A DNA stretch of 64,000 nt from CAWAPS01 sp963783945 (GCA_963783945.1 CAWAPS010000032.1:1-64000), one strand, 5' to 3'; positions 18,095 through 26,734 are shown, numbered from the stretch's first letter. Notes: generated by a model from the sequence alone, not told the origin. Translations and numbers: made by a program.

Positions 18095-18901
18095 ATGTTC
18101 GAACCGGCAGGGACTCCTTCCGATGAGGTGGACGACATCCTGGCATCGGGGCGCGACACCATTAGCGCGGTCTACGTCTCGATGTCGGCTCGGCACCCCG
18201 ATGGTCGCGACGCGGCATACCTGCAGTGGCACACCCTCGACCTCCGGCCAGAGCAGCACCGGCTCCGGTCACTTCGGACGTCGCTTCGGCTGGTCTCGAC
18301 CCCCCCGTGTCGTGCCGCCCGAGCCTTCAGCGATTCTCGCTACGACGCCGTCGACCACGTGATGACGTATTTGTTCGCCGACCGCGCCGGGCTGCAGGGC
18401 TTCGCCGAACTCAACGAGGCGCTGCGCGCCGCCGGACGCAAGCCCTACATCGATCGCCATGCCGCCGAGGAGGAGCGCCTGCTCCCTCAGGTGGAGCAAG
18501 GCCTCTACCGTCCGGCCGGGATGGGAGCGGCGCCCCGGGTGAAGGTCGGCGCCGACGTCCTCCCGTGGTTTCCGGCCCGCGGCGTCTACCTCCTCGTCGA
18601 GCGAGGCGCCGTCCCGGTGACCGACCTCATAGACGTCGACGGTGTCGCCGGCGCCTGGTGGTTGACCAAGCTCGACCCCGATTCCGAGTTCTCGGCCAAC
18701 GCGGCCAAGAACTCGACCGCGCCGCTGGTCGGTGACGGCGGCCTGCAGATCGCCTACTGCTTCCTCGACGACGACCCCGTCCTCACCGCAGAAAGGCTCC
18801 TGCCGACGCTCGAGAAGAGGTGGGCGGACGGGATCGAACCACTTCTCGCTGCACCCTTCCATCCGGTGGCCGGCTATCAGTTCGACCGCTACCTACCGTA
18901 G
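18095..18901 (+). CDS. hypothetical protein, about 268 residues
   Basis: No family is recognised with certainty. The protein starts MFEPAGTPSDEVDDI, has no membrane segment, and is rich in charged residues. VMTYLFADRAGLQGFAELNEAL and RGVYLLVERGAVPVTDLI look like two alpha-beta units of a ferredoxin-like dimeric barrel, and AGAWWLTKLDP matches the phrasing of stress-responsive barrel proteins. It stands alone on the plus strand, convergent with the membrane protein at 18943. Confidence 0.7.
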   Translation: MFEPAGTPSDEVDDILASGRDTISAVYVSMSARHPDGRDAAYLQWHTLDLRPEQHRLRSLRTSLRLVSTPPCRAARAFSDSRYDAVDHVMTYLFADRAGLQGFAELNEALRAAGRKPYIDRHAAEEERLLPQVEQGLYRPAGMGAAPRVKVGADVLPWFPARGVYLLVERGAVPVTDLIDVDGVAGAWWLTKLDPDSEFSANAAKNSTAPLVGDGGLQIAYCFLDDDPVLTAERLLPTLEKRWADGIEPLLAAPFHPVAGYQFDRYLP

Positions 18902-18942
18902 GCAGAAGGCGGCACCCCACATCAGATTCTCCCCGGCGCTGG

Positions 18943-19734
18943 CTACTTGAGGATATTGACCGCCCTGGCGATGACGAATGCGATCGTCAGCAGCGCCACC
19001 GCGGATTGCAGGAGCATGAGCATTTTGGCCCACCTTGACATCGGCATGGTGTCAGTGGGGCTGAAGGCTGTGACATTCGTGAACGAGACGTAGAGATAGT
19101 CGAGAAAGTTCGGTTGCCACTCCGACGGGGCCAGGTCGGGCTGTGTCATCTGGGGATACAAGAAATCCGGATATGGTCTGAGACCCTGTGCTCTGGCAAC
19201 CGGGCCACCCCGGTCCCACTCCCAGTACCACAGGGCAAACACGATGATGTTGGTGACGTACACCGTGGCGCCGCGCGAGAGAAGAAGGGAGGCATGGTCA
19301 CCCTCAGTGCCGTTGACAAGCCCCTGTATCAGCTCGGCCGACGACCACCCGTTCGCCACGGATATGAGGGCGATGAGCAGCACACTCGCGGCTCGAAGTG
19401 TCGTCGAGGTCCGATTGATACGCCTGGGGTTGGCGGCGATGAGCCCGATCAGGAGAAGTCCCTCCAGCGACGGCAACAGCCACGTCGGGCGGATGGCCAG
19501 ATGTCTGGGCAACACCAGCTGCAGCCCGATCGCCACGGCCACAGCTACTGCCACCGGCAGGCGGTGTTCGCCTTCCGTGGCGCGCCGCCAGGCTGGCCCG
19601 ACGGGTCGGGCAACCTTTTTGACCGCTGCCTCCTCCGGCTCGATCAGCTCCTCGATTCGCTTGAGCTGCTCGTGAAGCGACCCGAGCAAACCAGGGACTG
19701 ATTCCTCGGGCCGATCTCCAGCTTCAGGGCCCAT
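18943..19734 (-). CDS. multi-pass membrane protein, ion-channel-like C-terminus
   Basis: The 263-residue protein starts at ATG 19734. Residues 1-50 hold a short charged helix (LLGSLHEQLKRIEELIE). About five membrane segments follow, among them LPVAVAVAVAIGLQLVL, GLLLIGLIAAN and AASVLLIALISVANG. The last part is LDYLYVSFTNVTAFSPTDTM followed by MLMLLQSAVALLTIAFVIARAVNIL. That arrangement resembles the pore loop and inner helix of two-TM potassium-channel-like proteins, although the TxGYG filter is replaced by FTNVTAFSPTD. Function is unknown. Confidence 0.75.
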   Translation of the reverse strand: MGPEAGDRPEESVPGLLGSLHEQLKRIEELIEPEEAAVKKVARPVGPAWRRATEGEHRLPVAVAVAVAIGLQLVLPRHLAIRPTWLLPSLEGLLLIGLIAANPRRINRTSTTLRAASVLLIALISVANGWSSAELIQGLVNGTEGDHASLLLSRGATVYVTNIIVFALWYWEWDRGGPVARAQGLRPYPDFLYPQMTQPDLAPSEWQPNFLDYLYVSFTNVTAFSPTDTMPMSRWAKMLMLLQSAVALLTIAFVIARAVNILK

Positions 19735-19837
19735 AGCGCAAATCTTGCCAGCTGGCCGGCCTCCAGAGATCGATAGCGACCGCCACCGTCGGTGACGGGG
19801 CGAGCCGGGCGCCCGGCTTCCGGCCCGAGGCGATAAC

Positions 19838-20317
19838 TCAGAAGCCGTCGCGAGAACTGGTGGGCCCACTTCCCGTGTGCGCCAACCACCGGGCCCAGAC
19901 CCGCTTGCCCCGTCCCATCTCCGTAACCCCCCAGTTATCCGCCAGCTCAGCCACAATGGCCAGGCCCCAACCTCCCACCGGCACACCTCCCTCCAGGGCC
20001 GTCTCCTCCCCAAGGCGCCGTACCACACGGGGAGCCCGCTGATCCCAATCGCTGACGCCCACCTCGACGCTTCGATCACCGGCGGAGAACGACAGCTCCA
20101 GCACCGTCCCGGCATGCACCACGGCGTTGGCTACCAGCTCGCTGACGACGAGTAGGGCCCGCTCCTGGAGCGCTTCGAGGCCCTCGCGGGCCAACCAGCT
20201 CCGGAGAGCCGCCCGGGCCAGCCGGGGCGCCTCAGCGCCCGGCTCGAGGGTCAGCCGCTCCTGGCTCACGAACCGCGCCTTTCTCGCGTCGGTCGCTCCG
20301 GTAACGAAGGGTGACAA
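19838..20317 (-). CDS. RsbW-like anti-sigma/serine kinase (HATPase_c_2)
   Basis: The 159-residue GHKL ATPase has the N box LVVSELVANAVVHAG, G1-like VSDWDQRAPRVVRR and G2-like GGWGLAIVAELADNWGV. These are all hallmarks of RsbW/SpoIIAB-type proteins, which bind sigma factors or phosphorylate anti-anti-sigma factors. It lies 83 bases downstream of the RsbU-like phosphatase on the same strand, so the two probably act in one partner-switching circuit. No STAS-domain partner is found in the window. Confidence 0.9.
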   Translation of the reverse strand: MSPFVTGATDARKARFVSQERLTLEPGAEAPRLARAALRSWLAREGLEALQERALLVVSELVANAVVHAGTVLELSFSAGDRSVEVGVSDWDQRAPRVVRRLGEETALEGGVPVGGWGLAIVAELADNWGVTEMGRGKRVWARWLAHTGSGPTSSRDGF

Positions 20318-20400
20318 GGTCTCACTCGCCTAACGATCTACCCATCTGACGACCGCTGCACCACGGAGGTTCCTCCGAGGGCGGGCTCAGTGGCGAACGG

Positions 20401-21672
20401 TCAGTACGCGCCAGCCAGGTCGCTTCCCGCCGGCTGGCTCCGGCCCTGGGCCCAGACCGGGCTCACGGCGCGTCGGGCGGCGATGATGGCGACGTCGTCG
20501 CCAAGGATGTTTCGTCCGATCAGCCGGCGGGTCACCGCGCTGCAAACCGCCTCGGGCTCATCGGCGGTTACTGCCGACAGCAGCCTGTCCATCCCGTCGT
20601 CAATCAGCTCGCCGCGTCGTTCTACCAGGCCATCTGTGTATAGAAGGAGAACTGATGCAGGGCCGAACGGCACAGTTACAGACGAGCGGGGGTGCAACGG
20701 AGCCAGACCCAGGGGCGTGTCGGCCCGAACCCCAACCGCTTTGGCCGGACCGCCCGGGGCGACGAGAACAGGAGGCAGGTGCCCAGCCGACGAGATCACG
20801 ACCGAGTCGAAAGGAGGGGAGATGGCTGCGCATACCACAGTGACCATCGCCCCGGGCTCGAAATGACGGACCTTCTGGTCGGTCAGGGTGAGAACCTCCT
20901 CGGGAGGGCCCCCGAGTAGAGCGTACGAACGCAGGGCGCTCCGGATGCGTCCCATGATCACAGCTGCTCTCAGGCCGTGGCCCGCCACGTCGCCAGTCAC
21001 GAGCCACAAGGTTCCGGAAGGCAATCTGAATACGTCGTACCAGTCCCCTCCGACGCCGCTACCTCCCGCCGGGATGTATCGGGCGGCCAGCGTGACCACA
21101 CCGGAATCTAGAAGGGGGGTCGGCATCAGACTGCGCTCCAGAACGCGCGCCGCGGCCCTCTCGAGCGCGGTCAGATGAGCCTGAGTGGCGGCCGCTACCC
21201 GCTCGGCGACCAATTGAAGAAGCTCCTTGTCAGAGTCGGTGAAACGGCGATCTCCCAGGGTGCCTACGTGCAGGATTCCCAAAAGTCGGCCCTTGCTGAC
21301 CAACGGCACCCCGAGCATGGCCTGGATGCCCTTCTCCCACAGGATCGGATTGGCCACCGTGGTGGAGTCGACCCGGTCGATCACGACCGGCCCCTTGACC
21401 TGGGCTATCCGACCGGCGAATCCTCTGCCGACCGGCACGCGGACGCCCTGACGAACCTCCTCCTCGATGCCACAGGCGGCTCGGGCGACCAGCTCTTGCG
21501 ATGATTCGTCGAGCAGGAGTACTGCCGCGGTGTCAACCCCCAGGATGTCGCGAACCCGGTCGAGCAGTTCGACGAGCAGATCCTCGACATCCAAGCGTCC
21601 CAACGACGTGTCCGTGACGGCCAGGATATTTCGCAGCCGCTCGACCGTATAGTCGTGACCCTCTCCGAACAC
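20401..21672 (-). CDS. GAF-domain PP2C/SpoIIE-type phosphatase (RsbU-like)
   Basis: Residues of about 20-170 form a GAF sensor domain (LLDRVRDILGVDTAAVLLLDE, GRGFAGRIAQVKGPVVI, LGVPLVSKGRLLGILHVG). Residues of about 190-405 form the SpoIIE/RsbU phosphatase domain with metal-ligand motifs GGDWYDVFRLPSGTLWLVTGDVAGHG, SSAGHLPPVLV, LLYTDGLVERR and GDDVAIIAAR. It would dephosphorylate an anti-anti-sigma protein. It probably is the first gene of an operon with the RsbW-like kinase. Confidence 0.93.
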   Translation of the reverse strand: MFGEGHDYTVERLRNILAVTDTSLGRLDVEDLLVELLDRVRDILGVDTAAVLLLDESSQELVARAACGIEEEVRQGVRVPVGRGFAGRIAQVKGPVVIDRVDSTTVANPILWEKGIQAMLGVPLVSKGRLLGILHVGTLGDRRFTDSDKELLQLVAERVAAATQAHLTALERAAARVLERSLMPTPLLDSGVVTLAARYIPAGGSGVGGDWYDVFRLPSGTLWLVTGDVAGHGLRAAVIMGRIRSALRSYALLGGPPEEVLTLTDQKVRHFEPGAMVTVVCAAISPPFDSVVISSAGHLPPVLVAPGGPAKAVGVRADTPLGLAPLHPRSSVTVPFGPASVLLLYTDGLVERRGELIDDGMDRLLSAVTADEPEAVCSAVTRRLIGRNILGDDVAIIAARRAVSPVWAQGRSQPAGSDLAGAY

Positions 21673-21935
21673 GAATGCAGCCTACCGGGGGGAAGGACTG
21701 CCGCCGTGGCGAACGACACGGCGGGGCCTTAATGGCCGAGCTGGCGTGTTGCCCCTGGTTCTCTAGCCGTTCCTCCCGAGGGTTGGAGTCGACTCATAGC
21801 GATGAATCCTGAGCCTCAGGACGGCCCACCTGCCTGGTGGACCCGTCGCTTCCATTTGCGGTCTCGAGTCAGGACGAAAGAGGTCTCGAGTGAGCGGGAG
21901 TTTGGCTTGTTCTTCCGGACTGGTCCGGTCTCCTC
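21673..21935. other. intergenic region with a short direct repeat
   Basis: No gene is visible. GGTCTCGAGT occurs twice in direct orientation at 21860-21869 and 21882-21891, 22 bases apart start to start. This spacing of two helix turns suits a dimeric regulator, but the position relative to the genes (3' side of DUF1684, upstream side of the phosphatase gene by about 190 bases) leaves its role open. Confidence 0.35.
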
Positions 21936-22811
21936 CTACTCCCTCTCCGGCAGCGGCGGTGGCGCCCCTTGGGCCACCCGATTGATCCGCTCGTAGGGAA
22001 TCCGCTCCCCCGCCTCGATGGCCACGCTGAGGCGGTTCTCCCGCGGCGGCAGAGGGCAGGTCGCAAGGTCGGTGTAAGCGCAGGGGAGATTCACCGCCCG
22101 ATTGAAGTCGACGGCGACCGACCCGTTCGAGGCAACCGGCCCGAGCACGAGCGACCGGTTGGCGGCGTACGTGGTCACCCCCGACGTGGCATCGGTAAAA
22201 AGTACCAGTAGGTGGCCTTGCGGTCGGCCCGGGAACGCGGTGAGCACCAGCTCGGTGTCCTGCAAGTCGAATTCGACGCGCCCCACGGCGTGGTACACGT
22301 GCTCCAACCCTTCCACCGCCGCGCCCACCGTCGTCGGCACACGCTCATCGAAGGGCTCATACCGACCGGCGACCACCCACCGCGGATCCGGAGAATAGGC
22401 GGGAGTGCCGTGGTAGGAGACCCGAAGCGGGTTGTCCGGATGGCGCGGCCGTATGAGGTCGTAGCCACTCCGCTTCGCGACCTCGACCTTGCTGTCACCG
22501 AAACCGGCATAAACGCTGCCTCGCTCCGGGATCACCCCGAAGCAGTGCCGGCCCTGGACCTGGTTGCCTTCCACAAGCAGCTCCTCGCCGTCGCCCAGCG
22601 TGACTGTGACCCCATCCGGTCCAGTGGACCAACGACCCGGGGCGTCGTCGAAAACCTGCGGTTCGCTGGTCAGCCAGTGGATACTGGTAATCGAGAGAAA
22701 ACCGTGGGGATCGGAGAGGATACCTTCGTGGTGCTGATGCCACTCCTCCCACTCACGGATGAAGGCGTCCTCATCAGTGATAGCGCCCGTCGTTCCTTGC
22801 AATGGGGTCAT
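21936..22811 (-). CDS. DUF1684 family protein
   Basis: The 291-residue protein carries the family signature VDFNRAVNLPCAYTDLATCP followed by LPPRENRLSVAIEAGE. The N-terminal part begins FIREWEEWHQHHEGILSDPHGFLSITSIHWL. Two conserved cysteines lie in the signature. The biochemical role is unknown. ATG 22811 is used; the frame extends upstream, but that part does not look like the family. It lies downstream of the SDR gene on the same strand. Confidence 0.9.
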   Translation of the reverse strand: MTPLQGTTGAITDEDAFIREWEEWHQHHEGILSDPHGFLSITSIHWLTSEPQVFDDAPGRWSTGPDGVTVTLGDGEELLVEGNQVQGRHCFGVIPERGSVYAGFGDSKVEVAKRSGYDLIRPRHPDNPLRVSYHGTPAYSPDPRWVVAGRYEPFDERVPTTVGAAVEGLEHVYHAVGRVEFDLQDTELVLTAFPGRPQGHLLVLFTDATSGVTTYAANRSLVLGPVASNGSVAVDFNRAVNLPCAYTDLATCPLPPRENRLSVAIEAGERIPYERINRVAQGAPPPLPERE

Positions 22812-23126
22812 GACGATCTCCTCGACCTGAGACAGACAGTGGCGGTCCGGAATCCGCCCCGCCATTTTGGTCCATGGTCGACTGATCCGCACCTGCGTGT
22901 CGCCCGATCCGATCGCGCCCCTTGCCCATGGGGGTGTCCAACCACCAAGTCGCCCACTCATGCTCGAGGTGGAGCAACTCGTCGGCGCAGTGGGCGCAGC
23001 GCTTCGCGCCGGCGCCACCTTTAGCATTCGCACCGGCTCTGAGATCGCCGGCCCCGTATCTGACGTACCAAGGTATTCCGCTTCGACCAGGCCGTCAGTG
23101 GACGAGTGTCTCGCCAATGAGGTCTC
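22812..23126 (-). other. gap with possible broken small gene carrying CxxC
   Basis: In this 315-base gap one minus-strand frame is open from about 23103 to 22777 and reads GIPWYVRYGAGD, then KRCAHCADELLHLEHEWATW and WLDTPMGKG. It has no ATG, GTG or TTG until the internal ATG of TPMGKG. A second frame has a start at 23117 with LVEAEYLGTSDTGPAI and runs into the DUF1684 frame. The pattern suggests a small zinc-ribbon-like gene damaged by an indel, but it may be chance. Confidence 0.3.
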
Positions 23127-23897
23127 CTATTTCGGGGCGAACCTGAGCGCCCCGTCCAGTCGAATATTCTCCCCATTCAAGTACGGATTGCGGGCTATCG
23201 ACTCCACCAGAAGGGCGAACTCCTCTGGGCGACCCATGCGCTTGGGAAAGACGATATCCCTCAAGAGATTCTCCTTGACTTCCTCGCGCACGCCGAGCAT
23301 GACCGGAGTTCCCATGGTGCCGGGCGCGATGGCGCATACCCTCACCCCGACTGGTGCCAAATCCCTGGCCATAGGCAAGGTCATCCCGAGGATGGCCGCC
23401 TTGGCCGCGGCGTAGGCGAGTTGCCCCGTCTGCCCTTCCATCCCGGCGATCGAGGCCGTGTTAACGACCACGCCGCGCTGGCCGCTCTCGTCGGGGTCGT
23501 TCCCGGTCATGGCGGCGACCGCGAGCCGGCACATGTTGAACGTACCGAATGCGTTCATCTCCATGGTCTTCACGAACGAGTCCTTGTCGTGCGGCGAACC
23601 ATCCCGTGCCACTGTTCGCCCGCCGCCCACTCCACCGCCGGCGACATTGACGAGCAACCAGAAAACACCGAGCGACGATGCCGCTTCTATCGCGCCGCGA
23701 ACGTCATCGTCATCATTGACGTCGCCCGAGACGGCCACCACAGAACCGCCGAGCTCGTTGGCTAGTCCATCAGCGCGCCCCGCATCGCGATCGAACACCA
23801 CTACGTTCGACCCGATCTCCACCAGACGGCGGACGACGGCTGATCCCAGCCCACCCGCACCTCCGGTGACGATCGCTGCCCGTCCTTCGAAGCTCAC
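23127..23897 (-). CDS. short-chain dehydrogenase/reductase
   Basis: The 256-residue classical SDR has the cofactor motif TGGAGGLG at residues 11-18. Asp at the end of strand 2 (VVFDRD) indicates NAD(H) preference, and NVAGG follows. The catalytic Ser-Tyr-Lys set is NTASIAGMEGQTGQLAYAAAKAAI. The overall pattern resembles 3-hydroxyacyl-CoA dehydrogenase type 2/17-beta-hydroxysteroid dehydrogenase 10-like enzymes. The divergent CoA-transferase gene supports a role in acyl-CoA or sterol-type catabolism. Confidence 0.92.
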   Translation of the reverse strand: MSFEGRAAIVTGGAGGLGSAVVRRLVEIGSNVVVFDRDAGRADGLANELGGSVVAVSGDVNDDDDVRGAIEAASSLGVFWLLVNVAGGGVGGGRTVARDGSPHDKDSFVKTMEMNAFGTFNMCRLAVAAMTGNDPDESGQRGVVVNTASIAGMEGQTGQLAYAAAKAAILGMTLPMARDLAPVGVRVCAIAPGTMGTPVMLGVREEVKENLLRDIVFPKRMGRPEEFALLVESIARNPYLNGENIRLDGALRFAPK

Positions 23898-24060
23898 CTG
23901 GCATCAACCTCCTCGTGATCGGCGTCCAAGGACGCTGGGAACGTAACCACATTCAACTGGGACTTCAATATCAGCATCGGTAAGCTAGACCGATCGCCGA
24001 AGAGATGCCCGTGGGGTGGCTGCTCGACGGTTACTACATCAGCCCGGAGAGGACAAATCA

Positions 24061-25278
24061 GTGACGGCAGTGATGGACGGCGTCCGCATCCTCGAAGTCG
24101 CCGAGCACACGTTTGTGCCTGCGGCTTCAGCGCTTCTGTCCGACTGGGGTGCCGACGTGATCAAGATCGAGCATGTGGAACGGGGGGACGCAATGAGAGG
24201 CTTGGCGTCGACCGGGGTCGCCGACATTCCGTCCGATGTACACCCCTTGCTCGAGCACTCGAACCGGGGTAAGCGCAGCTTGGGCCTCAACCTGACCAGC
24301 CCGGACGGACTGGACATCCTCTACAAGTTGGTCGCCACGTCGGACGTGTTCCTGACCAACAAGCTTCCGGGCGTCCGCCGCAAGCTGCACATTGACATCG
24401 ACGACATCCGGGCCCACAACCCGAGCATCATCTATGTCCGGGGCACTGGCCAGGGCGAGCGAGGGCCCGACGCCGACAAAGGATCGTACGATCACCTCGC
24501 CTTCTGGTGCCGGTCCGGCACCGCCGTCGGGGTGATGCGACCTGACGACGCTCACGTGCCGGTGCCACCGGGACCCGGCTTTGGCGACTCGATAGGGGCC
24601 ATGACTATCGCCGGCGGAATCATGGGCGCCCTGTTCCATCGCGAGCACACCGGTGAGACCACCACTGTCGACGTATCCCTTCTCGGGTCGGGCATGTGGG
24701 CCATGGGGCAGCCGATCGCCCTGTCCATCCTGAGCGGCAAGCCGTGGATGGCACCCCCCTTGAACGCCGTGCGGCTCAACCCGCTGTCGGCCAACTACGA
24801 GACCAAAGACGGGCGCTGGATCGCGCTGACCTGCCTCCAGGCCGGGAAGTACTGGCCCCACGTCTGTCGCGCTATAGGCCGGCCCGAGGCGATCGAAGAC
24901 CCACGGTTCGCCGACCACGCCTCACTGCTCTCCAACAGCAGCGACGCCGCGGAGCTGCTGCGAGAAGCCTTCGCCGAGCACACCCTCGCCGAGTGGCGGG
25001 AGAGGCTCGCTGACTTCGTCGGTCAGTGGGCGGTGGTGCAGGACACATTGGAGGCCGCGGCAGACCCACAGTCGGTCGCCAACGGGTACATACAGGAGTG
25101 CAGCACGGCTTCGGGCGTCCCTTTCAATCTGGTGGCTGCTCCCATCCAGTTCGGGGGGGAACCAGCGACCCCTGGCCGAGCCCCCGAGCTCAACGAGCAC
25201 GGTGACGCCATACTGGCCGACCTCGGGCTGGACTGGGATGCTGTGGTCGACCTAAAACTACGCGGCGTCGTCGCGTAA
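24061..25278 (+). CDS. CaiB/BaiF family (type III) CoA-transferase
   Basis: The 405-residue protein has the family entry ILEVAEHTFVPAASALLSDW GADVIKIEHVERGDAMRG, then NRGKRSLGLNLTSPDGLDIL. YVRGTGQGERGPDADKGSYD follows, in which the last Asp is the expected catalytic residue that forms an aspartyl-CoA adduct. It moves CoA between carboxylic acids without ATP. GTG 24061 is preceded by GGAGAGGA at good distance; ATG 24073 is the alternative. It is divergent from the SDR gene. Confidence 0.93.
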   Translation: MTAVMDGVRILEVAEHTFVPAASALLSDWGADVIKIEHVERGDAMRGLASTGVADIPSDVHPLLEHSNRGKRSLGLNLTSPDGLDILYKLVATSDVFLTNKLPGVRRKLHIDIDDIRAHNPSIIYVRGTGQGERGPDADKGSYDHLAFWCRSGTAVGVMRPDDAHVPVPPGPGFGDSIGAMTIAGGIMGALFHREHTGETTTVDVSLLGSGMWAMGQPIALSILSGKPWMAPPLNAVRLNPLSANYETKDGRWIALTCLQAGKYWPHVCRAIGRPEAIEDPRFADHASLLSNSSDAAELLREAFAEHTLAEWRERLADFVGQWAVVQDTLEAAADPQSVANGYIQECSTASGVPFNLVAAPIQFGGEPATPGRAPELNEHGDAILADLGLDWDAVVDLKLRGVVA

Positions 25279-25395
25279 GCCATCAGCAGGGTCCCTTCCC
25301 CGCGCCACGCCGGCTGCCCGCGTCACGGATGGCAATGCCGATACACCCTGAACCTACTGGCTTGACCTCTGGCCGGCACCGACGGTAGTACGGAA

Positions 25396-25546
25396 GTTAG
25401 TGCCTGCGAAAAAACAAGCTTCGCGAACGAGAAGGAGGCGACGGATGCTGCTGAGCCAGAAATCGTTGGGGCATCGGCGCGGGTGGGCATAACAGCATCC
25501 GCCGCCTCCTTCTCTCCGTCCAGCTTGTTTTTTCGCAGGCGCTTAG
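25396..25546. repeat. long palindromic element flanked by TTAG
   Basis: Two arms face each other. The outer arms 25402-25420 and 25522-25540 pair perfectly over 19 bases (GCCTGCGAAAAAACAAGCT). After an 8/7-base internal loop, 25429-25440 pairs with 25503-25514 over 12 bases. After an A.C mismatch, 25442-25450 pairs with 25493-25501 over 9 bases. The loop is 42 bases. TTAG lies in direct orientation on both sides (25397-25400, 25543-25546). A related element lies at 62320-62417. It may be a MITE-like mobile element or a structured RNA leader of the VOC gene that follows. Confidence 0.8.
25445..25492 (+). CDS. possible 15-residue peptide inside the palindrome
   Basis: AAGGAGG at 25432-25438 is followed after six bases by ATG 25445 and a 15-codon frame, MLLSQKSLGHRRGWA, that ends exactly where the distal arm begins. 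The ribosome binding site and start codon lie in the double-stranded inner arm, so translation would depend on opening the hairpin. Because the arm is palindromic, an SD-like sequence also appears on the other strand, so the frame may be a by-product of the repeat. Confidence 0.3.
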   Translation: MLLSQKSLGHRRGWA

Positions 25547-25591
25547 GAGAGATCTCGGTCAGTACAGTTCCAGGAAAGGGAGAGCCAACAC

Positions 25592-26092
25592 GTGACTGAG
25601 CACGGCCGGGCCATAGACCGAACCGAGGAATGGGAGGCGCTGAAAGCCCGCTATCTGCGGCCCCGGGGCGAGAGGGCGGCGTCGGCGGCGCGGGGTCTTC
25701 ATCACTTCGCGCTGCTCTGCAGCGACGTCGAACGGACCATCACGTTCTATAACGACCTCCTCGAGTTTCCCTTGGTCGAACTGTTCGAGAATCGCGACTA
25801 CCCGGGCTCCACCCACCTTTTCTTCGACGTCGGGCACGACAACTATCTGGCGTACTTCGATTTTCCCGGTCTTGACCTAGGGGCTTATCGCGAGGTGCTC
25901 GGGGGCCTGCATCATGTCGCCATATCCGTCACTCCCGAGCAGTGGGGACGGCTCGTGGCGAAGGTGCAGGCGGCGGGGATCGACACTCTCATCGTGGGCG
26001 GCTCCTCGGCTTACTTTCCGGGCCCGGACGGAGAGCGGATCGAACTGCTTTCCTATCCTCTCAACGACATGTACGGAACTGTCGTGAGCTGA
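25592..26092 (+). CDS. VOC-family (glyoxalase/dioxygenase fold) protein
   Basis: The 166-residue protein has two beta-alpha-beta-beta-beta modules. The first opens with GLHHFALLCSDVERTITFYNDLLEF, the second with GLHHVAISVTPEQWGRLV and closes with YFPGPDGERIELLSY. The His in each GLHH and the Glu in ERIEL are the likely metal ligands. The length fits a single-domain lyase or isomerase; the substrate is unknown. GTG 25592 follows a purine-rich AGGAAAGGGAG. It lies directly after the palindromic element, which may be its leader. Confidence 0.88.
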   Translation: MTEHGRAIDRTEEWEALKARYLRPRGERAASAARGLHHFALLCSDVERTITFYNDLLEFPLVELFENRDYPGSTHLFFDVGHDNYLAYFDFPGLDLGAYREVLGGLHHVAISVTPEQWGRLVAKVQAAGIDTLIVGGSSAYFPGPDGERIELLSYPLNDMYGTVVS

Positions 26093-26173
26093 CCGGCACG
26101 AGCGACAAGGCGCGACCGGTGCTCAGAAGCGAGGACCGGACCCTGGTCACCCCACGCCGGCAGGTCCCAAGGC

Positions 26174-26551
26174 TCACCGCCCTGACGGTCCGCCCTGCTC
26201 GGCCACCAGCCGCGCCAGGCGCCTAGGGGCGACGAGGGTGTAGGAAGTTCGGATCCACTCCTCGACCTCCCGCCAGCGTTGTTCACCCGGGTGCCGGCCG
26301 ATCGCCACCGAGACCCAACCGTGGCGCCCGAGGCCGTACCCGGTCGGCCCGGCATCACGATCAGTGGCGACCACCGCCGCCGCTTCCTCCTTTGGCAGCT
26401 TGACCGTGAGCGACGAGGCGTCCTGGTTGGTGAAAACAAAGTTCCTGCCGTTTACCCGGAACGTCGGCTCGCCTCCCCACTCCTCTATGTCCACGCGCGT
26501 GGCGTCGGGCAGGGCGAGGGCAATCCGTTGGAGGCGGTTCATGTTGGTCAT
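26174..26551 (-). CDS. MmcQ/YjbR family protein
   Basis: The 125-residue protein matches the CyaY-like fold family MmcQ/YjbR: MNRLQRIALALPDATRVDIE, then GEPTFRVNGRNFVFTNQD, and GWVSVAIGRHPGEQRWREVEEWIRTSYTLVAPRRL at the end. It is proposed to bind nucleic acid; the true role is not known. No clear ribosome binding site precedes ATG 26551; ATG 26542 is possible. Confidence 0.88.
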   Translation of the reverse strand: MTNMNRLQRIALALPDATRVDIEEWGGEPTFRVNGRNFVFTNQDASSLTVKLPKEEAAAVVATDRDAGPTGYGLGRHGWVSVAIGRHPGEQRWREVEEWIRTSYTLVAPRRLARLVAEQGGPSGR

Positions 26552-26734
26552 CGGTCAGGAGGTACGCGTGCAGTGATGGAGCTACGGCTGCCCGCACGAC
26601 GATCATAAGACGCCCGCAAACCCCGGACCGCCGGACTGAGTTACACCGGAATAACGTAAAAGGCGCGATCGCGACACCTCGATCACGGTCGGGGCCTTCC
26701 CCCGGACAGCGGCGACAGGAGCCTGTGAGATTGC

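Noticed and set aside
20364..20377. CGGAGG-TT-CCTCCG mini-palindrome before the RsbW-like gene
   Set aside because: Arms are short and the loop too tight; a sequence like this is expected by chance in such GC-rich DNA.
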